Positions 17,623 to 26,119 of a stretch of 64,000 nt of DNA are shown one piece after another. Origin of the DNA: Helicobacter bilis (GTDB lineage Bacteria; Campylobacterota; Campylobacteria; Campylobacterales; Helicobacteraceae); assembly GCF_001999985.1 (NCBI RefSeq), contig NZ_CP019645.1:1240001-1304000 (forward strand). Direction: 5' to 3'. Below the pieces are notes generated by a model that did not search any database, had not been told where the DNA came from, and saw nothing but the letters and a program-made list of their open reading frames with translations. Position 1 is the first letter of the stretch. The number at the start of each line of letters is the position of its first letter. Position numbers and translations under genes: made by a program.

Positions 17623-17747
17623 TTTATTTCCTTTAGGTATTAAAAAACGAAATTTTAGCAAATCTTTGTTGCGTTTATAGATAATGTAATGAAAGATAAA
17701 TTTAATTCATATAAACAAGCATTTTTTATAAAATATAAAAAACTTAA

Positions 17748-18431
17748 TCACACACAAAGACTTGCAATATAAATGCTGACTAGATGGGCGGTAAGAATGA
17801 ATGGGGTTTGCAGAGCATATACTCTTTGTGTTGTATGTAAGAAGTTGCGTTCCTTTTGGCTAAATCCGCCTTCACAACCGATAATAACGCCATTTTTAGC
17901 GATACTTTGTCGCTCTTGTTGCGTGAGATTCTCAAAAGTTTCTACAGATTCTAAAAAATCAATCGCAATAGCATTTGGAAAAGCTTTGCAAACAGATTCT
18001 AAGTCCTTATGTATAGCAACCTCTAGTGGTTTCATTCGTCCGCATTGCATACATGAGTATTGCAGTATCCTTTGTGCTTTTTGCATATCAATTTTGCGAT
18101 TTTTCTGTGAAAAGTCTGCGTAAAAAAGCTGGAGAGAAGCGACATTTAACGCATTTAAAACAGGTAATATATCATAAATATCTTTTAAATCAATCATTGC
18201 AAGCAAAATATGTGTATAGGCTTTTGGTTGCGTTACTTTAGAATGCAAGCCTATGAGTTTAAAGGTATTTTTCTTTTCATGCTTATAGCCATAAATCTGC
18301 ATATCATTAAGATTTGTGGTAAGTAGGGTCTCGCCTTGCTTAAAGCGGCGGACATGAAATAGATAATGAGAGTCTTTAGAATCTAGAGTAATAGATTCTA
18401 ATCCAGAATCTTTATGATAAAAAAACTGCAT
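17748..18431 (-). CDS. rsmE: 16S rRNA (uracil1498-N3)-methyltransferase RsmE
   Basis: This 227-residue SPOUT-fold methyltransferase acts on U1498 of 16S rRNA. SHYLFHVRRFKQGE at the N-terminus is the PUA-like start. GVIIGCEGGFSQKE and TPFILTAHLVSIYIASL form the knotted SAM site. Full length is normal for Campylobacterota. Its last 57 bases (17748-17804) are duplicated at 14151-14207. It overlaps the upstream membrane-protein gene by 20 bases, which suggests co-transcription. Confidence 0.9.
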   Translation of the reverse strand: MQFFYHKDSGLESITLDSKDSHYLFHVRRFKQGETLLTTNLNDMQIYGYKHEKKNTFKLIGLHSKVTQPKAYTHILLAMIDLKDIYDILPVLNALNVASLQLFYADFSQKNRKIDMQKAQRILQYSCMQCGRMKPLEVAIHKDLESVCKAFPNAIAIDFLESVETFENLTQQERQSIAKNGVIIGCEGGFSQKERNFLHTTQRVYALQTPFILTAHLVSIYIASLCV

Positions 18432-18873
18432 ACTGCCCCTTATATGCTTTAATAAAACCTACAACACACACAAAAACAACAACAAAGATAAGATACATTA
18501 TCTTACATGTTTGCCTGTATCTTTGCATACCTTCTTTGCTTGTCCTTGCTTTTTTCAAGGTTTTCATACGATAGATTTCACCGATGAGAAAAAGAAGTAG
18601 GGCAAAAATCATTACGATAATGCGTATATCAAGGATAAAGCCCCGCATAGCAAGTAGAAAGCCACCTGTAATAATACCCACGCCAAGCAGAAAAATCGTA
18701 ATAGGCATGACAAAATAAATCTTTCTATTCATATCTAAAAATGTCTTTGCTCGATATAAAATGAAGAGATACCACAAATAAGGGATAAAAAACAAACACG
18801 CAAAAATCTCGTGTAAGAATATCCCCTGCATATAGGCATCGCTTTCCATAAATGTATAGAGTGAATCTTGCAT
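18412..18873 (-). CDS. Conserved four-helix membrane protein
   Basis: This 153-residue protein has four clear hydrophobic segments (about 18-40, 52-72, 78-97, 122-142) and short loops. A His in the first segment (GIFLHEIFACLFF) could bind heme or a metal, as in CopD-like or cytochrome-like membrane proteins, but I cannot assign a family. It overlaps rsmE by 20 bases. Confidence 0.7.
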   Translation of the reverse strand: MQDSLYTFMESDAYMQGIFLHEIFACLFFIPYLWYLFILYRAKTFLDMNRKIYFVMPITIFLLGVGIITGGFLLAMRGFILDIRIIVMIFALLLFLIGEIYRMKTLKKARTSKEGMQRYRQTCKIMYLIFVVVFVCVVGFIKAYKGQYAVFLS

Positions 18874-18936
18874 AATATCGCCTTTTTGTTAAAGAATCTA
18901 AAATACATACAAAAATATATCTGTGGAGTACAAAAG

Positions 18937-18959
18937 ATTCCTACTTTTAAAGTGGGAAT
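18937..18959 (-). terminator. Hairpin downstream of the outer-membrane gene fragment
   Basis: Arms ATTCC(T/C)ACTTT and AAAGTGGGAAT form a near-perfect stem. The same hairpin follows the two full-length outer-membrane genes at 30987-31009 and 35264-35286. Its preservation here shows that the fragment retains the original 3' flank. Confidence 0.6.
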
Positions 18960-19034
18960 GGAATTTTAATAATGTAAGGTTGTAAGACTGAACAAAATAG
19001 GGCAAAACAAATAAAGGTTGTGCCCTATAAAACA

Positions 19035-19223
19035 TTAGAAAATGTAAGAATAGCCTACATTAATCACATGTGTATTCACAAGATATTCAGTTTTATCATT
19101 TTTAGCCTTAGCACTATATCCAGCTGATAGGGCTTGGATTTTTGCACCGATTTCTACTTTATGAGATCCTGCAAAAGTCGCTGTGATACCCAAATTTATA
19201 GGGATACTAAATCCATTATAATC
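19035..19223 (-). pseudogene. 3' fragment of a duplicated outer-membrane beta-barrel gene
   Basis: About 63 codons ending in VINVGYSYIF match the C-terminus of the genes at 30193 and 34391 (YNGFSIPINLGITATF, SHKVEIGAKIQALSAGYS). The 3' flank including the hairpin is also shared. Upstream of about 19223 the similarity stops abruptly and the frame runs into the gapA end, so the 5' three-quarters are missing. It could serve as a recombination donor for the final variable loop (KAKNDKTEYLVN). Confidence 0.85.
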
Positions 19224-19263
19224 ATTTGCTGTATGTAATATTTTGGAATGATACGCTAACTTG

Positions 19264-20265
19264 CTACAAACCCTTACACACATACACGCTCATATCCACA
19301 AGCCTATGTGTATAGCCCATCTCATTATCATACCACGCAAGGATTTTTGCACTTTTGCCAATGGCGATTGTCTTATCTGGCACGATTACCGCACTCGCCT
19401 TGCTGCCGATAAAATCACTTGATACACGCATTTCATCATCAACGATAATAAGCCCTTTAAATGCCCCTTCAAAACTCTCGCCACTTTGAGCCTTATAAAA
19501 TGCTTCATTAATAGAATCTTTGCTTACTTCACTCTTTAGATTCACGCTTAAATCCACCAAGCTCACATCAGGCGTTGGCACACGCACAGCGATACCATTA
19601 AGCTTACCTGCTAAATGGGGCAATACAAGCCCAATCGCCTTTGCCGCACCTGTGCTTGTAGGTATCATAGATAGGGCTGCTGCACGCGCCCGGCGTAAGT
19701 CTTTGTGTTTCACATCAAGGAGATTTTGATCATTCGTGTAGCTATGAATAGTGCTCATAAGGGCGTTTTCAATGCCAAAAGTAGAGTCTAGCACTTTCAC
19801 AATGGGGGCAAGGCAGTTTGTAGTGCAGGACGCATTTGAAATCACACTTTCATTATTGTATTGCGTATGATTGACGCCATAGACAAAAGTTGGCGTATTA
19901 TCCGCAGGAGCGGAGATTATCACGCGTTTGACATTGCCTTTAATATGTGCTTTTGCTTTATCAAGGGCATTAAACTTACCCGTGCATTCAAGCACCGCTA
20001 CCGCTTCACCAAAGTCAAGATTGAGCGGATCTCTATCGCTTAAAATCTTTACATTTTTGCTTTTACCAATGCGAAGTGTGCTTTCATCTAACTTCTCAAC
20101 ATCATAGAATCTATGCACAGAATCATATCGCAGCAAATGCACTAAAGTATCTATACTTGCCGTGGTATTCATACTTACAAGCTCTACATCATCGCGTTCT
20201 CCAATAATCCTAGCCGCACATAGCCCAATGCGTCCCGTGCCGTTAATCGCAAGTTTGATTGCCAT
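19264..20265 (-). CDS. gapA: Glyceraldehyde-3-phosphate dehydrogenase
   Basis: This 333-residue protein is a type I GAPDH. The NAD site is INGTGRIGL at the N-terminus, the catalytic Cys lies in [12 protein letters not shown], and the C-terminal [14 protein letters not shown] is conserved. It interconverts glyceraldehyde-3-phosphate and 1,3-bisphosphoglycerate. It is transcribed divergently from hup and pgk, so two glycolytic/gluconeogenic genes flank the HU gene. A TACAAT box on the minus strand at 20316-20311 is a probable -10. Immediately downstream lies the outer-membrane gene fragment. Confidence 0.96.
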   Translation of the reverse strand: MAIKLAINGTGRIGLCAARIIGERDDVELVSMNTTASIDTLVHLLRYDSVHRFYDVEKLDESTLRIGKSKNVKILSDRDPLNLDFGEAVAVLECTGKFNALDKAKAHIKGNVKRVIISAPADNTPTFVYGVNHTQYNNESVISNASCTTNCLAPIVKVLDSTFGIENALMSTIHSYTNDQNLLDVKHKDLRRARAAALSMIPTSTGAAKAIGLVLPHLAGKLNGIAVRVPTPDVSLVDLSVNLKSEVSKDSINEAFYKAQSGESFEGAFKGLIIVDDEMRVSSDFIGSKASAVIVPDKTIAIGKSAKILAWYDNEMGYTHRLVDMSVYVCKGL

Positions 20266-20357
20266 GATTTATATCCTTTTTTGCTTAAAATATAGGTGTT
20301 TAAAGGCTGCATTGTAGCAAAAACTTGCAATTTTTTATAATTTAACTCTAAAATAAC

Positions 20358-20386
20358 TTGATTTTCATACAAAAATCAAATACAAT
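20358..20386 (+). promoter_or_regulatory. hup promoter
   Basis: TTGATT (20358-20363) and TACAAT (20381-20386) are 17 bases apart, 67 bases before the HU start codon. A good -35 box is uncommon in this group and fits a strongly expressed gene. Confidence 0.6.
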
Positions 20387-20452
20387 GCTAGTTTATCTTT
20401 TTAGCTTGTGTGCTGTTTAAAGATAAATATATTTTATATAGGAGTTTTCGTT

Positions 20453-20746
20453 ATGAAAAAGAGCGATTTTGTAAAGACTATCAAAGAAATCGGTGGTTAT
20501 GCAAAGAAAGAGGATGCGGAAAAGGCACTTGATTCTGTTGTAGATGCAATTACACATGTATTGAAGTCAAATGACACAGTTGAGCTTGTAGGATTTGGTA
20601 AATTTGAAAATGCGGTGCAAAAAGGTAAAGAAGGTAAAGTCCCCGGAACTGATAAAACTTACAAAACAGCGGATAAAATGGTGCCAAAATTTAAGCCCGG
20701 TAAAGCCTTAAAAGATGAGGTTGCAAGTATCAAGGTAAAAAAATAG
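20453..20746 (+). CDS. hup: DNA-binding protein HU
   Basis: This 97-residue histone-like protein starts MKKSDFVKTIKEIGGYAKKED and contains the HU arm signature (VGFGKFENAVQKGKEG...VPKFKPGKALKD). It bends and compacts DNA as a dimer. ATG 20453 follows ATAGGAG; the upstream in-frame start at 20408 lies inside the leader and is rejected. It sits between divergent gapA and co-directional pgk. Confidence 0.95.
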   Translation: MKKSDFVKTIKEIGGYAKKEDAEKALDSVVDAITHVLKSNDTVELVGFGKFENAVQKGKEGKVPGTDKTYKTADKMVPKFKPGKALKDEVASIKVKK

Positions 20747-20907
20747 ACTTACGAAAAATTATGCTTTATAATTTCTAAAATTGTTATCTCTCATTCAAAC
20801 AAAAGTCGGCAATTCTTACTTTTTGATTTAGCCGTGATTGGTATGGTTAAATTGCTTGTGCTACAATGTTGTTTTATAAAGTTATGCAACATTTTCAAGG
20901 AGTAATT

Positions 20908-22119
20908 ATGCCAAAAACCACAAGTATCACTTTAATGCAAGAAGCAAAAAGCATACGAGATATTACTATCAAAGACCAAAGAGTGTTGATCCGCGTTGAT
21001 TTCAATGTCCCTATGGATAAAGATTTCAATATCAGCGATGATACGCGTATGCGTGAAGCCTTGCCAACAATTAACTATTGTATTGACAATGAAGCACAAA
21101 GTATTGTTTTGGTGAGTCATCTTGGCAGACCAAAAGGGCGTAGCAGTGATTTTTCACTCAAACATGTTGTAAAAAGGCTAGAGAGGCTACTCAATAAAGA
21201 TGTATTTCTTGCCGATACAATAGAATCTGCAAAAGCCGCACAAAATGAAAATAGATGTCAAATCATCTTGCTTGAAAATATTAGATTCTATGAAGGTGAA
21301 ACAAAAAATGATGAAACACTAAGTAAAAATCTCGCAAGTCTTTGTGATGTTTATGTGAATGACGCGTTTGGGACGAGCCATAGGGCGCATGCTAGCACTT
21401 ATGGTATCGCGAAGTTTGTGAATCATAAAGTTGCAGGTATATTGTTGAAAAAAGAGATTGATTCCTTTGCAAAGGTGATTAAGAATCCATTGCGACCGCT
21501 TTTATTGATTGTTGGTGGAAGCAAGGTAAGCTCAAAGCTTAGTCTTTTGCAAAGAGTGCTTGATGTCGTTGATAAAATCATTATCGGTGGAGCTATGAGT
21601 AATACTTTCTTAAAAGCGTTAGGCTATGATATGCAGAATAGCCTTGTAGAAGATGATTTAATAAAAGATGCGATAACGATTCTAGAAAGTGCAAAAGAGA
21701 AAAAGGTAAAGGTATATTTGCCTGTGGATCTGGTAAGCACAAATAGCATTGATAGTCCAAGTGAGATTAAAATCACACCATCACAAGACATACCGCAGAA
21801 TCTCATCGCAGTTGATATTGGTCCTGCAAGCGTTAAACTTTTTAGTGAAGTGGTTACAGATTCTCAAACTATTATTTGGAATGGTCCGCTTGGTGTTTAT
21901 GAGATTCACCAGTTTTCTCGTGGGACTTTTAATCTCGCTCATGCAATTGCTAATACTTATGCGTTTAGCTTTATCGGCGGTGGCGATACCGCAGACGCGA
22001 TAGATAAAGCGGGGCAAAGAGATAATATGAGTTTTATATCCACGGGTGGAGGTGCTAGCCTTGAGTTATTGGAGGGGAATATTCTGCCTGCATTTGAGGT
22101 TCTTGATAAGAAGTCATAG
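20908..22119 (+). CDS. pgk: Phosphoglycerate kinase
   Basis: This 403-residue enzyme of glycolysis and gluconeogenesis has the family motifs in order: RVDFNVPMD, SHLGRPKGR, RFYEGETKND, GGSKVSSKL, WNGPLGVYE, GGGDTADAI and STGGGASLELLEG. ATG 20908 follows AAGGAG (20897-20902); the longer start at 20866 would add 14 unconserved residues. A TACAAT at 20862-20867 is a likely -10. Its 3' end overlaps the convergent hemH gene by 65 bases. Confidence 0.95.
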   Translation: MPKTTSITLMQEAKSIRDITIKDQRVLIRVDFNVPMDKDFNISDDTRMREALPTINYCIDNEAQSIVLVSHLGRPKGRSSDFSLKHVVKRLERLLNKDVFLADTIESAKAAQNENRCQIILLENIRFYEGETKNDETLSKNLASLCDVYVNDAFGTSHRAHASTYGIAKFVNHKVAGILLKKEIDSFAKVIKNPLRPLLLIVGGSKVSSKLSLLQRVLDVVDKIIIGGAMSNTFLKALGYDMQNSLVEDDLIKDAITILESAKEKKVKVYLPVDLVSTNSIDSPSEIKITPSQDIPQNLIAVDIGPASVKLFSEVVTDSQTIIWNGPLGVYEIHQFSRGTFNLAHAIANTYAFSFIGGGDTADAIDKAGQRDNMSFISTGGGASLELLEGNILPAFEVLDKKS

Positions 22120-23050
22120 ATTCTATAAATTCTACAAATAAGTCACTATCATTGAAGCATTCGCATACAAGGTATTCTTTTATGCCAAGCGATTTTGCAA
22201 GTTCAGCATATTGTATAGCAAGCTCATATTTTGTTTCAGAGTTATCAATGGTAAAACTTAGCGGATATATAATCATATTGTTTGGAGCAAGGGATTTAAT
22301 CACAGAATCTGTATAAGGACCAATCCACTTCACAGGTCCCACTTTTGACTGATAGCATAGCTGTATATCTTTAAATACAATATCATTTTTCTCTAATTCA
22401 TTTTGTAAAAGTGTTTGACATTCTTCGCATTCCTGCTGATAGGGATCGCCTTTTTTAATGCGACTTATAGGCACAGAGTGTGCGGATAGAATCAGCACAA
22501 AATCCTTTGCATTTCTTCCATTTAAAGTGTCCTTAATGCCTTGTGTAACTGCCTTTATAAACAAGGGGTGCGTTGCATAGCGATCGATTGTTCTTATGCG
22601 TGGAGTAAAGTTTAGTGTCTTAAGGGCAAGTGAAACATCGCTAAAAGATGAATAAGTTGTAGTTGAGCTATATTGCGGATACATGCTAAAAAGCGTAATG
22701 TCATGAATGTTTTTTTGCATGATTTCTTGTATAACAGCTAATGAATAGGGTGGCACATAACGCATAGCATAAGTGTAGAATGTGCTTGGATTCCTCTTTT
22801 GCAATTTCTGTGTAAGTTTAAAAGTGATTTCTGTTAATGGGCTACAACCACCTATCTTTTCATACATTTTCTTGCTTTTTTCAATGCGTGAATTTACTAT
22901 AACATTGCCTAGCATAGAGCGAAAAAACTCATTTTTAACGCTAAGGATACATGGGTCAGCAAACATATTTTTGAGAAAAGTGGCGACTTCATCTAAACTA
23001 TTTGGTCCGCCCATATTGAGTAACACTACGGCTTTGTTTTGGTTTTGCAT
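22055..23050 (-). CDS. hemH: Ferrochelatase
   Basis: This product of about 331 residues inserts iron into porphyrin at the end of heme synthesis. LLNMGGPNSLDEVATFLKNMF is the conserved N-terminus, and LILSAHSVPISRIKKGDPY carries the catalytic His. ATG 23050 has an AAGGAA site; the longer frame to 23110 adds 20 unconserved residues. The last 20 or so codons overlap pgk on the other strand and encode an unconserved tail (SYQEPQMQAEYSPPITQG), which suggests that the original stop was lost and the frame ran on into pgk. Confidence 0.92.
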   Translation of the reverse strand: MQNQNKAVVLLNMGGPNSLDEVATFLKNMFADPCILSVKNEFFRSMLGNVIVNSRIEKSKKMYEKIGGCSPLTEITFKLTQKLQKRNPSTFYTYAMRYVPPYSLAVIQEIMQKNIHDITLFSMYPQYSSTTTYSSFSDVSLALKTLNFTPRIRTIDRYATHPLFIKAVTQGIKDTLNGRNAKDFVLILSAHSVPISRIKKGDPYQQECEECQTLLQNELEKNDIVFKDIQLCYQSKVGPVKWIGPYTDSVIKSLAPNNMIIYPLSFTIDNSETKYELAIQYAELAKSLGIKEYLVCECFNDSDLFVEFIESMTSYQEPQMQAEYSPPITQG

Positions 23051-23260
23051 ATATTTCCTTGTAAGTTTTGGGTGTAAAGATTCTATACTTGTCAATGTGG
23101 CATTTTGCATGGGTATTATAACAAAACTCTTTGAGTTTGTTTGTATGCTGTCTCTACATGGTAGTAATACGCATATAAAGTTAGATTCTAGAATCTTATT
23201 CTACATAATGCCTAGATTAAATCAAGAATCTCAGTATTTAGATTTTAAAGATAACAAAAT

Positions 23261-23578
23261 CTAACCTAACGCCTTTAATCCCACGCTAGAAGCGATAATC
23301 ACACATACGCAAAAAAGCTTCAAAAATGACTTATCCTCTTTAAAAAACACAATCCCCACAAGCACACCACCAGCCGCACCAATGCCCGTCCATATCGCAT
23401 ACGCCACGCCCATAGAAATCTCTTGCATAGCAATAGATAGGCAGGTAAAACTCCCTGCAAAAATCAGCGCAAGACATAAGATATAGATTTTATTTTTGGT
23501 ATCAATGAGCTTTTTCATCGTCCATACACCAGCGATTTCAAACATCCCAGCAATAAAAAGTAAAGTCCAATGTAGCAT
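23261..23578 (-). CDS. Small multidrug resistance (SMR) subunit, short
   Basis: This 105-residue protein has four transmembrane helices. The first carries the membrane-embedded Glu of SMR exporters (LLFIAGMFEIAGVWTMKKL). AYAIWTGIGAAGGVLVGIVFF is the dimerisation helix. It is the second of a pair; its start abuts the end of the larger SMR gene. Paired SMR genes form heterodimers (YkkCD type). The W.MK version of helix 1 is close to the guanidinium-exporter (Gdx/SugE) subfamily. Confidence 0.88.
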   Translation of the reverse strand: MLHWTLLFIAGMFEIAGVWTMKKLIDTKNKIYILCLALIFAGSFTCLSIAMQEISMGVAYAIWTGIGAAGGVLVGIVFFKEDKSFLKLFCVCVIIASSVGLKALG

Positions 23579-24087
23579 TATTTATCCTTTGTAGAATCTG
23601 TATTAGAAGCCCTAGATTCAGCTTTTTTTGAACCATTTTTAGAATCTTGCTTAATATTGTGTTGAAAATCCTGCGTATCGCTAGATTCTATAAACAAAGA
23701 TTCTAGCTCCTCAGGCAAATGATCGTGTATGTCTTGTGCGGTTTTACTCTCTTTGACACTACATTTTAGCCCCAACACTCCAAGCATAAGCGTTGAAATA
23801 AGAGCGATTTTTATGAGTGCTGCCTCCTCGCCAAATAGCACAATCTCAGCCACCACCACACCACCCGTGCCAATGCCAACAAACACACTATACACAATGC
23901 TAACCTCTAGCCTTTTCATCGCTAGAACCGCACAAGTGAAAGAAAAGGCAATGCCAACACCGGTCAAAGCTTTTAGGGGCAGTGTGTCGGCATACTTTAG
24001 CCCACTTACCCACGCCACTTCACAAATCCCGCCAATTAGGATTAAAAGCCACGCTAGATTTTTGCTTATGATGATTTTTTGAATCAT
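23578..24087 (-). CDS. SMR subunit with long C-terminal tail
   Basis: The first 105 or so residues are a four-helix SMR protein with the Gdx/SugE-like signature GGICEVAWVSGLKYADTLP and the paired helix SIVYSVFVGIGTGGVVV. The last 60 residues form a hydrophilic Ser/Asp/Lys tail, not usual for the family. ATG 24087 (MIQKIIISKNLAWLL) follows AAAAAAGGTG. The frame continues upstream to 24171, but that part belongs to a kinase remnant. With the next gene it should form a heteromeric drug or guanidinium exporter. I saw no guanidine riboswitch upstream. Confidence 0.85.
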   Translation of the reverse strand: MIQKIIISKNLAWLLILIGGICEVAWVSGLKYADTLPLKALTGVGIAFSFTCAVLAMKRLEVSIVYSVFVGIGTGGVVVAEIVLFGEEAALIKIALISTLMLGVLGLKCSVKESKTAQDIHDHLPEELESLFIESSDTQDFQHNIKQDSKNGSKKAESRASNTDSTKDK

Positions 24088-24104
24088 TTTTGCACCTTTT
24101 TTAT

Positions 24105-24275
24105 ATTTTAGATTATTAGAATTTTCCTCTACACTAAAAGGCAGATTTTCTAGCCCTTTCATAAAGCCCATTTTTAAATGATCTGACTCATATAAGAGTG
24201 ATGATAGATTTCAAGTAGCCTTTGTACTTGAAGTGTTTTGCATGTATGGCTCTCTCCACCGATTAGAATAATCAT
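24105..24275 (-). pseudogene. 5' remnant of a P-loop kinase
   Basis: ATG 24275 behind AAGGAAAAC begins MIILIGGESHTCKTLQVQRLL, a P-loop in which the usual Gly before Lys is now Cys. It continues EIYHHSYMSQII to a stop. One frame over, the text resumes as DHLKMGFMKGLENLPFS, as expected for a nucleoside-kinase-like protein. The rest of the gene is absent and the SMR genes follow. So a kinase gene has been truncated and has decayed. Confidence 0.55.
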
Positions 24276-24304
24276 AAGTTTTCCTTCTATTCGCTAAAGA
24301 ATAC

Positions 24305-25096
24305 TTAATCTTTTAAAAACTCATCGTAGTATAGAAAATAATCTTTGCTTTTCTTTGATGAGAGTGAGTAAGTCAGTGAGCCGCCGCCCTCAAAAATTGT
24401 GCGTGTGTAGAATGGGGATTTTGTCGTTGTGTCTGTGAGTGTATTTTTGTATTTTGCAATCCTAGCAACATTTTGGCAACTAAAGATTCCAATATCCTTG
24501 CTTCCCACGATAAATAAAAGTCCAACACCATATTCATTACATGCCTTTGGGAGTAGCTTTGGCGTTGGGTCGTGTTTGCCTTGTGAGTTTAGAAAGCCCA
24601 TTAATAAATCAGAGCTTACAAACTCTATAAAATCATATTTTTCAGTAATGTTTTTATAGGTTATCTCATTTGGGGCTATAAGAAATGCTTTGTTGTTAAA
24701 ACTCCTAAATATCACCATATCGCCAGTTTCAGGCGTCATGTTTGGTGTTGGTAGATAGGGCTGGGTTAATTGTGTAAAGGGGGAGACTTTTGCAATAGCC
24801 TTTGTGCCTTCTAGTTTTATCACAACTACACTTGCTACAATCGCTTTGTAAGATGATAAATCACGCAGGATAATGCCACTCTCACCTACTTTAAGATTGA
24901 TATTTGTAAAGGTTATAAGTGTATCATCGCCTTGCTTATTTATCTCTAGAATCTCGCTTATTTCAGGTTGTGTGATAAGCTTTATAGAATCTTTTGTATT
25001 TGTTTCATCTTCTATACTTTCACTACTATATGCAAGATTCCCAAATAATATGCTATTCATTATTAACATAAGCAACGCTGTAATATATCTTTTCAT
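24305..25096 (-). CDS. PgbA-like plasminogen-binding protein, N-terminal-domain type
   Basis: This 263-residue protein has a signal peptide (residues 1 to about 23). It then matches the PgbA N-terminal domain of Helicobacter/Campylobacter (VGESGIILRDLSSYKAIVAS, FTQLTQPYLPTPNMTPETGD, MVIFRSFNNKAFLIAPN). H. pylori PgbA/PgbB bind host plasminogen at the cell surface, but the domain's basic function is not settled. The long charged C-terminal region of PgbA is missing here, so plasminogen binding should not be assumed. Confidence 0.75.
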   Translation of the reverse strand: MKRYITALLMLIMNSILFGNLAYSSESIEDETNTKDSIKLITQPEISEILEINKQGDDTLITFTNINLKVGESGIILRDLSSYKAIVASVVVIKLEGTKAIAKVSPFTQLTQPYLPTPNMTPETGDMVIFRSFNNKAFLIAPNEITYKNITEKYDFIEFVSSDLLMGFLNSQGKHDPTPKLLPKACNEYGVGLLFIVGSKDIGIFSCQNVARIAKYKNTLTDTTTKSPFYTRTIFEGGGSLTYSLSSKKSKDYFLYYDEFLKD

Positions 25097-25130
25097 TTAT
25101 AAACCTTTAGAATCTTAAATCATTCATGTA

Positions 25131-26105
25131 TTACACTCTACCACCCTCATAAAGCTGTCGCATACGCTTCTTTTCCTCTTGTTTTTTAGCTTTTTGCACT
25201 TCCTTTGCATAATAGGCTTCGACAGAGAAATTAAGTAAAATCGCAAGTTTTGGTGCTACAAACATTGAGCTATATGTCCCAAAGACAACACCAACAAGAA
25301 GTGGCAAAGAAAACCCTACGATAATTTGCCCACCAAAAAGATAAAGTGTCAAGACGACAAAAAACATAGTGAGCGAAGTAAGCGTTGTCCTTGTTAGTGT
25401 GCTTGATACGGCTTCATTAATCACTTCATTTGCATTCATCTTTTTGCCTTCAAGCATTTTTTCTCTGATTCTATCAAAGATGATGATGGTATCATTGATT
25501 GAGTAGCCAAGCAGGGTAAGTAAAGCTGCTATAACTTCAAGATTTAAATCAATCTTAAAGATAATCACACTTGCTGCGGTAATGACAATGTCATGCACTA
25601 AGGCGATGATAGAAGCAAGAGCAAACCGCCACTCATAGCGAAAGCTCACATACGCCATCATCGCAATAGTCGCTAAAACAAGTGATAATATCGCACTTTT
25701 ACGCAATTCATCGCCGACCTTTGGACCGACTGTATCAAGCTTTCTTATGCTAAACTCACCGCTTGATTCTAATAATGTATGTAAAGTGGTATCAATCTCA
25801 TTTGCTTTTAAGTTCTCATTAAATGGAATCTTAATAATAATCTCATTATCCGCACCAAAGCGGCTTACTTGAGCATTCTTAAATCGCTCATCTGTCGCTA
25901 AAAGTTTGCGTATTTCTGCCATAGGGGCATTTTGCTGTGTGTATTGAATCTGTGCTGTGCTACCACCTGCAAAGTCAATGCCAAGATTAAAACCCACCCC
26001 AAAAAATAGATAAAATGAAGCAAGTGTTAGCAAAATAGAAGCAATTAGTCCATACTTACTCCAACGCACAAAATCAAAAATTTTCTGCTGTTTAAAAATC
26101 TCCAT
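25131..26105 (-). CDS. secF: Protein translocase subunit SecF
   Basis: This 324-residue membrane protein has six helices and the SecF motifs: FGVGFNLGIDFAGGSTAQI at the first periplasmic domain, the conserved VGPKVGDEL segment, and GYSINDTIIIFDRIRE. With SecD it uses the proton gradient to help proteins leave the Sec channel. It lies 14 bases downstream of secD in the order yajC-secD-secF. Confidence 0.96.
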   Translation of the reverse strand: MEIFKQQKIFDFVRWSKYGLIASILLTLASFYLFFGVGFNLGIDFAGGSTAQIQYTQQNAPMAEIRKLLATDERFKNAQVSRFGADNEIIIKIPFNENLKANEIDTTLHTLLESSGEFSIRKLDTVGPKVGDELRKSAILSLVLATIAMMAYVSFRYEWRFALASIIALVHDIVITAASVIIFKIDLNLEVIAALLTLLGYSINDTIIIFDRIREKMLEGKKMNANEVINEAVSSTLTRTTLTSLTMFFVVLTLYLFGGQIIVGFSLPLLVGVVFGTYSSMFVAPKLAILLNFSVEAYYAKEVQKAKKQEEKKRMRQLYEGGRV

Positions 26106-26119
26106 ATTTCACTTCCTTA

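Noticed and set aside
24180-24300. Possible guanidine riboswitch before the SMR pair
   Set aside because: The region reads as the start of a decayed kinase gene with its own ribosome site. I could not find conserved guanidine-riboswitch features.
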